IMG/VR virus record: IMGVR_UViG_3300042541_003418
Coordinates: 1 to 22,125 of that record
Length of the DNA: 22,125 nt
From: a virus
Reading direction: 5' to 3' (one strand)
Positions 7,057 through 13,307 of the stretch are shown piece after piece. Numbering within the stretch: the first letter of the stretch is position 1; the number at the start of each line of letters is the position of its first letter. The notes beneath the pieces are model-generated. The model was not told the DNA's origin. It made no database searches and saw nothing but the letters and a program-made list of their open reading frames with translations. The position numbers and the translations under genes were made by a program.

Positions 7057-7692
7057 TCAAATCTCCATCAGATTGGCCAGTTTCCAGAGAACCTGAGCGT
7101 TCAATCCAAGGTCATAGAGACCGTCATGGAGCCTACCCTCTTCAAACGGAATGTCAAGCTCCTTCGCCATGAGAGAGAGTCCGGTCTTCACGCCTTTCTG
7201 GTGAGCGTCTGACACCTTATGGAACCACGCGAGGAGATTGTCGCGATCAGGCTTCCAGCCCATTTTGAACGCGCGAGCGAGCAGATGAGTGTCAATCGTG
7301 CGGTGGAGAGGCGACCAGTCGGGTTTTCTGCCCAAAGCGCGCCGCCAGAGTTGGCACACGGGCAAATCGAAGCCGATCAGATTGTGTCCCCCGATCAAAT
7401 AGTCTTCATCCCGCGTGTATTGCTCTAGAATCTCCAGCACGTATTCGGGGTCATCCCCGTTGTCTACCCAGTGCTGTTGGAACCTAGTGATAGCCGCAGC
7501 GTCCTTGCCCATCTTGTAGTCGGGCCACTTGATGTAGTGGTTGTGCGACCCGAGCACCTTGCCGCGCTGCATGATCACGATGGAGCATTGGAACGGGAGG
7601 TTGTCCTGCTGGATGTTTAGTCGCTGGGTTTCCAAATCGAAAAGAGCAATCTTTTTGTCAGAGAAACGGAGGAGTTCTGCGCCGATGCTCAT
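7057..7692 (-). CDS. DnaQ-like 3'-5' proofreading exonuclease
   Basis: A DEDDh exonuclease of 211 residues. ExoI is FDLET (Asp19, Glu21), ExoII is HNLIGFDL (Asn104, Asp109), and ExoIII is HDGLYD (His189, Asp194), so all catalytic residues are present. It would remove mispaired 3' ends with two metal ions during phage DNA synthesis. It lies directly before the polymerase core and its ATG overlaps the previous stop (ATGA), so it is most likely the epsilon-equivalent of the split polymerase. No clamp-binding motif was obvious. A general DNA or RNA exonuclease is less likely given the position. Confidence 0.9.
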   Translation of the reverse strand: MSIGAELLRFSDKKIALFDLETQRLNIQQDNLPFQCSIVIMQRGKVLGSHNHYIKWPDYKMGKDAAAITRFQQHWVDNGDDPEYVLEILEQYTRDEDYLIGGHNLIGFDLPVCQLWRRALGRKPDWSPLHRTIDTHLLARAFKMGWKPDRDNLLAWFHKVSDAHQKGVKTGLSLMAKELDIPFEEGRLHDGLYDLGLNAQVLWKLANLMEI

Positions 7693-7976
7693 TTTGACTC
7701 CTCCACGATCTCGGCATCAAACTCCTCGGTCAGACACCATTCACCATCCCATCGCTCTTCGCCAACCTGTCCTCCGCCTTCGCTGGCGGGATTCTCAATC
7801 ACGCGGATTCCTCGCGCGCCTAGACTGCCGTCCTTCAGTGCCTGCTCCCAAGCGGTGAGCGTGATTCGTCGCAGGTCTTCTGGGGCGTTACAGTCGTAGT
7901 CATAGACCTCGGTCCCGGCCTTGAACCAAGTGTCGGGCTTGGCGACCAGCTTGACGTATTGTATGGGGGTGCTCAT
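7689..7976 (-). CDS. Hypothetical protein within the polymerase operon, 95 residues
   Basis: I start this gene at the ATG at 7976, where ATGA overlaps the stop of the PHP-like gene; the longer upstream frame would cover coding sequence of that gene. Residues 1-30 look like a compact beta-rich module (YVKLVAKPDTWFKAGTEVYDY). A helix follows (about 38-50), then a Gly/Glu-rich acidic tail ending EEFDAEIVEESK. The family is not recognised. Because it lies between the PHP-like and exonuclease genes and is coupled to both by 4-base overlaps, it is a candidate small subunit of the split polymerase. That role is inference from position. Confidence 0.7.
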   Translation of the reverse strand: MSTPIQYVKLVAKPDTWFKAGTEVYDYDCNAPEDLRRITLTAWEQALKDGSLGARGIRVIENPASEGGGQVGEERWDGEWCLTEEFDAEIVEESK

Positions 7977-8794
7977 GTAGTGGAAACGGGTTGGGCCATG
8001 GGCAGCGCGGCTAGGATCTCCTGATAGGCCTCCCACGAGAACTCTCGGGACACGAGGCCGTCGTTTGGTTTGTCCCAGTCCTTGCGATTCAAAATGCAGC
8101 GCCAAACCTGAAACTGTTTCGCGTCATCCCGCTTCTTGTAGTAGATAGACTTCACGGGCTGGACCTCCAGACCCTGCGTCTCGGCATAGCGCGCGACTAC
8201 CGGCTCAATCAACTGGTCTGTAGCCAGCTCCTGCCCGATCTCCTTGAGGAGCAGCGGCTTGACCCCCTCTGGAAACTGCGGGACGATGGCCGCAAACGTA
8301 AGAGTATTGCGCGCTAGGAAGCTGGAGTAGTAGGGCAACGAGAGAATCAGATCCTTGTGCCACATGGCGCAAAGGGTCTTCCAGTCAATCCTCGGGGTGT
8401 AGTAGAACCCGTCATTGGCGGCGACGCTGAAGATATTGATCAGGGCCTGATAGTCTGCCGCGCCGTCACCGCTCATCCAGATGATGACCTTGGACTCGGT
8501 CTTGAGCGAGGCATCAGACTTGTCCGCGAGATTCTCACAGACGACGAGTTTGAGTCCGAGCACCAGCTGACAGCCTACGTCCTTGAGGTTCTTGTGGCCG
8601 ACCATGAAGTCCACCCAGTTAGATGCGACGACGTGAATCTGTTTGAGATTGTGCTCCTTGACAATATCACAAAGAGAGGCCGCCCCCTTGACACGTCCGC
8701 TCTTCTTAGCGGCACCAGCCTTTTCGACCGTGAAAATGCCGCCTTGTTTCAGAGAACTAGAGACGTTAAAGAGTGGGATGGGAATCTCGGGCAT
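7973..8794 (-). CDS. Stand-alone PHP-like domain of DnaE, metal site lost
   Basis: The 273 residues follow the order of the N-terminal part of a bacterial DnaE. The best landmark is GFYYTPRIDW at 129-138, matching the FYYKPRIDW hallmark. LCDIVKEHNLKQIHVVASNW (41-60) matches the strand ending in the ALTDHGNL motif, and VLGLKLVV (78-85) matches IIGVELYV. The C-terminal part (about 212-260) matches the DAxAxxxLLCI region just before the polymerase palm. The PHP metal ligands appear replaced: HxHSDYS reads as FNVSSS, TDHG as SNWV, and the GVE glutamate as Lys. It is probably a structural, inactive PHP module that joins the DnaE core in trans. It is preceded by a TTGACA promoter candidate and starts the polymerase operon. 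Confidence 0.75.
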   Translation of the reverse strand: MPEIPIPLFNVSSSLKQGGIFTVEKAGAAKKSGRVKGAASLCDIVKEHNLKQIHVVASNWVDFMVGHKNLKDVGCQLVLGLKLVVCENLADKSDASLKTESKVIIWMSGDGAADYQALINIFSVAANDGFYYTPRIDWKTLCAMWHKDLILSLPYYSSFLARNTLTFAAIVPQFPEGVKPLLLKEIGQELATDQLIEPVVARYAETQGLEVQPVKSIYYKKRDDAKQFQVWRCILNRKDWDKPNDGLVSREFSWEAYQEILAALPMAQPVSTT

Positions 8795-8808
8795 TGGTGT
8801 GAAGCGGC

Positions 8809-8837
8809 AGATTGCCAGAGTTGACTCGCTGTGTCAA
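8809..8837 (-). promoter_or_regulatory. Promoter candidate of the polymerase operon with dyad
   Basis: Minus-strand TTGACA (8837-8832) is separated by 17 bases from CAATCT (8814-8809). The -35 element is one half of a perfect dyad TTGAC-N7-GTCAA at 8821-8837, which could be an operator. The -10 is poor, so confidence is limited. Confidence 0.35.
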
Positions 8838-8840
8838 GGC

Positions 8841-9887
8841 TCAATTCGGGTTGCGAGGGCGCTCAGTCTCTGGATTGTACCAGAATGTGCAGCCCGTATA
8901 CCGCTTCTTCACCAACTCTTCGTCCTCCAACGGCTTCAGTTGTCGCTTCACGTCCGAGAGGATTTGCTCTTCGGTCAGCTCTGTGTCTTTGAGGTGCCGC
9001 GAGATGCGCGCAGAGCGGATCTTGCCCGCTTTGTCGGTGATGGTCCAGTAGTCAAACGGGTCCTTCAGTGAGCAGACCCTCATGCAGAACCCCTCGTCCT
9101 TGTTACACTTGGGGTTATCCAGCGCGCTCTTCTCGTTCAGCGCGTTGATCGCGCGGTTGATTTCTCTGAGATAGCTGATGAAGCCGTCAAGCTGGGAGTT
9201 GCTCAGCGGCTCGACGCGCTGAAGCCACTGTTTGCCCGGGGTGCGCTTAGTCGGGCCGTGACGAAGCATGATGAATTCTACAGCGGCTGGCAGCTTGAAC
9301 TCGTGACGAATTGCAAGCTGGTAGAAGACGGACTGGATGTTCCACACCATCTCTTCGTCTGAAAAGACTTTTTTCTGAGTTTTGTAGTCTGTGCATTTTG
9401 CACGATCAGTGTAAAGCGCTACGCGATCCATGAATCCCTTGATCTGGAAGTCGCCGTAGTCGATCTCGAATGGGTGCTCAGGTTCCAGCTGTTTTATGGC
9501 ACCTTCGTCAAAGAAGTCATAGTCCAGCGCGACCATCAGGCACTTGTCTAGATCGGCCAAAGTCTTGGCGTCTAGATCGGGGTTATGGTAGCAGTAAATC
9601 TTGATCAGTCGCGCGATGGCAGCGGATGCATAGGCCGAACGTGCGGCCACGACCGATGCGTGATGCTTGCGGTGGCGGGGGTTCTGGAGGCATTCCAAAA
9701 TGATGTGGGCCAAACTGCCAAGCTTGGTCGCGGGCCATGTCCAATCGGGAACCTTCAGGAAACGGGTCTGATAGAACAGCCATGAGCAGTCCAAGAACCC
9801 CTTTACAGAGGATGCAGACAGGGTCACTTTATTCTTGGGCTTGGTAGATGTCGCGGCTGGCGTGCTGGGGGATTCGATGAAATTCAT
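8841..9887 (-). CDS. PD-(D/E)XK nuclease, RecB/Cas4-like, with four Cys
   Basis: The 348-residue product matches the RecB/AddB/Cas4 nuclease fold. GSLAH has the motif-I His61, IKGFMD has Asp154, CTDYKTQKK has Asp167 and Lys169, and QSVFYQ supplies the motif-IV Gln (about 185-190). Cys34 near the N terminus, together with Cys261, Cys268 and Cys272, has the split 1+3 layout that binds a 4Fe-4S cluster in AddB and Cas4. A single-strand or end-processing exonuclease for recombination is likely. It lies upstream of the polymerase genes and downstream of primase and small genes in the same direction. No adjacent cas genes or arrays are present, so a CRISPR role is not indicated. The N-terminal 20 residues are a low-complexity tail. 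Confidence 0.85.
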   Translation of the reverse strand: MNFIESPSTPAATSTKPKNKVTLSASSVKGFLDCSWLFYQTRFLKVPDWTWPATKLGSLAHIILECLQNPRHRKHHASVVAARSAYASAAIARLIKIYCYHNPDLDAKTLADLDKCLMVALDYDFFDEGAIKQLEPEHPFEIDYGDFQIKGFMDRVALYTDRAKCTDYKTQKKVFSDEEMVWNIQSVFYQLAIRHEFKLPAAVEFIMLRHGPTKRTPGKQWLQRVEPLSNSQLDGFISYLREINRAINALNEKSALDNPKCNKDEGFCMRVCSLKDPFDYWTITDKAGKIRSARISRHLKDTELTEEQILSDVKRQLKPLEDEELVKKRYTGCTFWYNPETERPRNPN

Positions 9888-9902
9888 GTGTGGCTTCTCT
9901 CT

Positions 9903-10130
9903 TTACGAAGGATTCATAATATAGCCCAGCCCATCGCATTCTGCGCAGGGTCCAGACTCGTAGTTGTCGCCCCAGTCTGGGTGCGGGTAGGGCAAGACTG
10001 AGACCCCTGTCTCCTCCCAGTATTCCAATCCCTGCTTATTGCAGCAGGGACACTTTCGGAATGAGGTCTTGCCCGTGATAATGTCGCGGAGTTCCTCGGC
10101 GTCAAACTCAAAATAGGGGTGACGATTCAT
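9903..10130 (-). CDS. Small zinc-ribbon protein, 75 residues
   Basis: Two CxxC knuckles are visible: CPCC-NKQG at about 27-34 and CAECDGLGY at about 62-70. The second resembles the CxxCxGxG repeat of the DnaJ zinc-finger domain. The intervening segment is acidic and aromatic. It probably binds one zinc ion and acts as a structural or protein-binding module. The 5' end overlaps the upstream stop by 4 bases (ATGA), and the nuclease gene follows after 15 bases, so all are co-transcribed. The precise role is unknown. Confidence 0.75.
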   Translation of the reverse strand: MNRHPYFEFDAEELRDIITGKTSFRKCPCCNKQGLEYWEETGVSVLPYPHPDWGDNYESGPCAECDGLGYIMNPS

Positions 10131-10459
10131 TTAGACCCCTTCTTGGACTTAGCGGGTAGTTCAGCGGCGGCAATCAGCAGATGGAGTTTATCCTTGGCGC
10201 GCTCCAGCGTGGGATAGCTCCAGCCGAATTGTCCGAAGTCCTCATTCGATGGTCCAACCTCGTGAGCCTCAACAACCTTGTCGAACATGACGCACTCCTC
10301 TTTTTCTCTGATCTTGATCACTTCAAATGCAAGACAGCCGCGCACCGGCTTGTCCGCCGTGGCGTTCAGTCGCTGTTTGTAAATGGCGAATTGACCGTTA
10401 CGGAGAATTTGTTCGTAGAAGAAAGTGTTCTTCACGAATGTGAGGGGCATAGTTTTCAT
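10127..10459 (-). CDS. Hypothetical phage protein, 110 residues
   Basis: No family is recognised. The N-terminal 65 residues look like a beta-rich fold (FFYEQILRNGQFAIYKQ, then CLAFEVIKI). A loop and an alpha helix (about 88-102) follow, ending in a basic tail (KSKKGSK). The overall pattern resembles small soluble phage accessory proteins. ATG overlaps the stop of the DUF2493-like gene as ATGA, and its own stop overlaps the zinc-ribbon gene, so translation is coupled along the operon. Confidence 0.7.
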   Translation of the reverse strand: MKTMPLTFVKNTFFYEQILRNGQFAIYKQRLNATADKPVRGCLAFEVIKIREKEECVMFDKVVEAHEVGPSNEDFGQFGWSYPTLERAKDKLHLLIAAAELPAKSKKGSK

Positions 10460-10956
10460 TTTAAGACCTTTCTAATGGCTTCAATTGTCTCTCTGAGGGG
10501 CGCGGCCTCAAGACTATCTGTGGTGTCATCAGCAGGTTCAGGAAACCCAGAGAGAATCTCGCGCGCCCACTCCACCTTTTGTTTCCACGCTGTTACAGGA
10601 TCGTAGTGGAGAACCTTGAATTTCAAGGGCTTGGCAACGCATTGTTCTTCTGCATGTTTTGCCGCTTTGCTCTGGCCATCTGTGATGATGTAGACAAAAC
10701 TGGACCTATCGATCACCTCGTTATTGGCCACGAACGCGTGGCGCGTGGACGGGTGGACGGTATAAGCCAGCTTGTTGTCGCGACAGAAGTCTTCCACCAG
10801 CTTAGCGCCCGGCTGAGAGCCGTTGGTGTGGACATGTCCGATTGACTCTATGTGTTGAGAGAGGGTCGTGATGAGCAAATCGGGATTGTCAAAAGATCGG
10901 GACACGATAATCCCAATCGGCCATTTGCGCGAGGGGACTGGAGAAGAGAGACTCAT
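10456..10956 (-). CDS. DUF2493/SLOG-like protein
   Basis: The N-terminal segment WPIGIIVSRSFDNPDLL (about 12-28) followed by HTNGSQPGAKLVEDFC (about 43-58) has the strand-Gly-rich-loop-helix pattern of DUF2493 (YspA-like) proteins of the SLOG superfamily, which bind nucleotides or nucleotide-derived ligands in a Rossmann-like fold. The usual GGARGAD signature is here NGSQPGA, so the site is divergent. The C-terminal 50 residues are an extra, partly acidic helical tail. It overlaps the primase-like gene by ATGA. DUF2493 proteins are common in phages but their role is mostly unknown. Confidence 0.6.
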   Translation of the reverse strand: MSLSSPVPSRKWPIGIIVSRSFDNPDLLITTLSQHIESIGHVHTNGSQPGAKLVEDFCRDNKLAYTVHPSTRHAFVANNEVIDRSSFVYIITDGQSKAAKHAEEQCVAKPLKFKVLHYDPVTAWKQKVEWAREILSGFPEPADDTTDSLEAAPLRETIEAIRKVLK

Positions 10957-11963
10957 TTGAATGAAAGAGTAGCTGGATCAGGATCAATGTCAAAGCAATT
11001 TGCGCCAGTCTCGGAAGATTCTTGAGAGAGGCCCTCTGGCGCGACCGGCGCGCTGGAGTCCTGCGGGCCAAAGACTCTGCGAATTTCAGAGGGGTCAGCC
11101 TCTCCCCAATCTCCACCGGATTGCGGGTGGATTACCTCGACTACATCAGGGTCGAAGAACGGAATGAGGGAGCGCCGAATCTTCTCTGCGGCCTCTTGGC
11201 CGGGTCGGCGCGTGATTCCTCCAATGACCTTGCCCTCGTCTCGATTGGTGGATATGATGATCTTGGTTGGGTTCAACGTGATGAGTTGGCCGAGGACCGT
11301 CTGGGACATGGCCGTGCCGAAGATAGCTAGGGTGTCACGGACCCCGTGTTCCCGTAGCGCCAAAAGGTCACCGGGACTCTCCACGATGATGGCGCGGCGG
11401 CTGGACTCAATGTCATCTAGCCCGCCCCAGACCCAAGTGGCTTTGGCACCCTTGATTTTCCACTTCGTCTTCTTTTCCCACTCGGTTAAACCCTCTTTTT
11501 TAAGCAATCTTCCGGTGAACCCTACGATCAGGGTCTGCTCGGGGTTGAAGATTGGGATGACGTAGCGCCCGTCGAAGAAGCCGGTGGTGGCCACGCCGCC
11601 TCGGAACTCCTCCATGGTCTCCGCCGAGATCCCTCTACCGGCCCAGTAAGAGTGATCTTTGATGAGACGATCCAATACTGATAGCGGCCATGTCTGAGCG
11701 ATTTCTAGGGGAGGCTCTTCTGCGGGCGTATACATAGTGTCTGCATCATGGCCTCCGGAGACTCCCGCGCCAGCGAGTTTCCAGATGGCCTTGCTATGCT
11801 CCGGGCTATTGTCCACAGCGCAACCATAAGCACCAGAGGAGAACAGCACGAGATGATTCCCCTTTTTATCCCCGCCTTGAGCCTGACAGGCAGGACAAGC
11901 CGATGTGGCCTTACCGCCGCCGGACGGCTTGTAGTTGATGAGTTTGGAGATGTCGAGGGGCAT
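10953..11963 (-). CDS. TOPRIM primase-like protein with zinc finger
   Basis: The 336-residue product begins with a zinc-binding module (Cys23, Cys26, Cys48 and possibly His56) of the kind used by phage and DnaG primases. A central region (about 95-185) and a TOPRIM domain follow: the catalytic Glu195 lies in IIVESPGDLLALREHG, and strands at 208-213 and 233-238 follow the fold. The usual DxDxAG motif is replaced by TNRDEG (239-244), so one metal ligand may be lost. A primase making RNA primers for lagging-strand synthesis is the best call, supported by neighbouring helicase and polymerase genes. No helicase domain is fused; the DnaB-type helicase is separate. A promoter candidate lies just upstream. 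Confidence 0.8.
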   Translation of the reverse strand: MPLDISKLINYKPSGGGKATSACPACQAQGGDKKGNHLVLFSSGAYGCAVDNSPEHSKAIWKLAGAGVSGGHDADTMYTPAEEPPLEIAQTWPLSVLDRLIKDHSYWAGRGISAETMEEFRGGVATTGFFDGRYVIPIFNPEQTLIVGFTGRLLKKEGLTEWEKKTKWKIKGAKATWVWGGLDDIESSRRAIIVESPGDLLALREHGVRDTLAIFGTAMSQTVLGQLITLNPTKIIISTNRDEGKVIGGITRRPGQEAAEKIRRSLIPFFDPDVVEVIHPQSGGDWGEADPSEIRRVFGPQDSSAPVAPEGLSQESSETGANCFDIDPDPATLSFK

Positions 11964-11982
11964 TGCGGCGATTTAAGCGGCC

Positions 11983-12010
11983 AGTCTAGGCGAGTTCTAG
12001 ACAGAGTCAA
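11983..12010 (-). promoter_or_regulatory. Promoter candidate of the primase operon
   Basis: Minus-strand TTGACT (12010-12005), 16-base spacer, TAGACT (11988-11983), about 19 bases from the primase ATG. It matches the recurring TTGAC-TAGNNT pattern of the window. One copy of GTTCTAGA (11994-12001) lies in the spacer, where a bound repressor would block it. Confidence 0.5.
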
Positions 12011-12034
12011 GGGGAATCCGAAGAAAGTTCTAGA
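11994..12034. promoter_or_regulatory. Paired GTTCTAGA sites between divergent genes
   Basis: GTTCTAGA occurs twice, at 11994-12001 and 12027-12034, 33 bases apart (about three helical turns), each with the palindromic core TCTAGA. They lie in the only divergent intergenic region, between the primase-like gene and the plus-strand ribbon-helix-helix-like gene. They would suit an operator for that small DNA-binding protein. A weak plus-strand -10, TATAAC, follows at 12041-12046 with no clear -35. Confidence 0.4.
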
Positions 12035-12078
12035 ATCTTCTATAACTCCGCTAAAGATCCGTGTAACTCCCTATACCT

Positions 12079-12252
12079 ATGAGCAAATTCAAGAAGAACG
12101 ACGGGTGGGTTTCATTCAAACTGCCCTTGGACACGGACGCGAAGCTGCGAGAGATCGCGGCAGACACAGGACTAAAGATGACCACGATTGTGGTCAAGGG
12201 GATTGAGGCGGAATACGCAAAATGGAAGATGGGGAAGGAGGGGGTGAAATGA
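12079..12252 (+). CDS. Small ribbon-helix-helix-like DNA-binding protein, 57 residues
   Basis: This short gene begins MSKFKKNDGWVSFKLPLD. A strand (about 10-15) is followed by a helix (DTDAKLREIAADTG, 18-31), a turn and a second helix (MTTIVVKGIEAEYAKWK, 34-50), which is the layout of Arc/CopG-type regulators that dimerise through the strand. It may be an auto-repressor of the plus-strand island, with the paired GTTCTAGA sites upstream as candidate operators. Its stop overlaps the ATG of the endonuclease gene as ATGA, so the two are translated together. It is one of only two plus-strand genes here. Confidence 0.65.
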   Translation: MSKFKKNDGWVSFKLPLDTDAKLREIAADTGLKMTTIVVKGIEAEYAKWKMGKEGVK

Positions 12253-13307
12253 GCGCGAGATGCAACTCGTGGACCGAGACCGAAGACGAGACTCTGAAGA
12301 GGCTCTATTTGAACGAGGGCAAAGTGATCAGAGAGGTCGCTCTTGAGATGGGTCGAACCATGAGCAGCGTGTCAAATCGGATCAATGTGATCGGCGCTAT
12401 TAAAACGGGGGCTAGGAAGCGATGGTCAAAAGAAGAGCAGCAGACCCTCAACAGATGGTTTGAGGAGGGCAAGACCGACCAAGAGATTGGTGACCTCCTC
12501 GGGAGAGATGCGATGGCCGTCAAAACCCGTCGCAGATACTCGAAAATGCTAAAACAGGATTGCACTCGGTGGGAGAAGAGCCAGATTGAGACGCTTGTTC
12601 AGCTGGTTGAGCAAGGGCAAACCAAAGAGGAGATCGCCGATACCATGGGCATGACGCTCGGTCGGGTGAAGAACAAGATCAAGATGCTCGGCATCATCAG
12701 CAGACGCAGATACGAGAAGTGGCCAGCGGAGGAGAAGAGTCGGCTTGTGGAGCTTCTGGACTCTGGACTGTCTCTTGACGAGATCTCCGCTATGATGAGT
12801 CGCCCCCACGAGGGCATCATCTCGAAATGCAAACAGCTTCGAGTGGCCCATCGATACGACTCTATCCGCAGGTTTCTGAACGCGAAACAGAATGCCAAGA
12901 TAGACTGTCTGGAAGAGCGTGTGAAATATGTGCTGAGAAACGCCAAATCGAGAGCTGGGATCAAAGGAATGGCTTTTGACCTGACCGTGGAGGGGATTAA
13001 ATCCATCTATGCCTCCCAGAAAGGGCTATGCTTCTACAGCGGGCTCCCCATGACCTTCAAAACGAACGATTCCGCGCTGATGAGCGTTGACCGCATCGAT
13101 TCCAACGGAGGCTACACACTTGACAACGTGGTCCTTACGGCATGGGCCGTAAATGCGATGAAGCAGGATTTCGATGTAGAGACATTCTTGTCGATGGCCA
13201 GACGCGTATCCCTCCAAGCCAATATCGTCCGGGGACAGATCAAAGAACGAAGCCTTCTCCGTCAGCCGCCTCCGCAGCCACAGGCTTCTGCACGTTCACT
13301 CCCGTAA
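12249..13307 (+). CDS. HNH endonuclease with four tandem Myb/SANT-like repeats
   Basis: I place the start at 12249, where ATGA overlaps the previous stop and GGAGG lies a few bases upstream; this gives 352 residues. Four consecutive repeats of about 45-50 residues begin at the conserved Trp in SWTETED (about 7), RWSKEEQ (59), RWEKSQI (about 108) and KWPAEEK (158). Each ends with a recognition-helix-like segment (MSSVSNRI, AVKTRRRY, GRVKNKIK, GIISKCKQ). The C-terminal part is an HNH nuclease: CFYSGLPM (from 261), VDRID (280-284), GYTLDN (288-293), then NAMKQ (from 302). This layout is typical of homing endonucleases and phage-encoded free-standing HNH genes. The last 68 bases overlap the helicase gene on the other strand. 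Confidence 0.85.
   Translation: MSARCNSWTETEDETLKRLYLNEGKVIREVALEMGRTMSSVSNRINVIGAIKTGARKRWSKEEQQTLNRWFEEGKTDQEIGDLLGRDAMAVKTRRRYSKMLKQDCTRWEKSQIETLVQLVEQGQTKEEIADTMGMTLGRVKNKIKMLGIISRRRYEKWPAEEKSRLVELLDSGLSLDEISAMMSRPHEGIISKCKQLRVAHRYDSIRRFLNAKQNAKIDCLEERVKYVLRNAKSRAGIKGMAFDLTVEGIKSIYASQKGLCFYSGLPMTFKTNDSALMSVDRIDSNGGYTLDNVVLTAWAVNAMKQDFDVETFLSMARRVSLQANIVRGQIKERSLLRQPPPQPQASARSLP

Noticed and set aside
4374-8794. Split intein joining the two DnaE parts
   Set aside because: No intein N- or C-terminal motifs are visible at the end of the PHP-like protein or the start of the core.
8841-9887. CRISPR-associated Cas4
   Set aside because: No cas1, cas2 or repeat arrays are nearby; a phage recombination nuclease is simpler.
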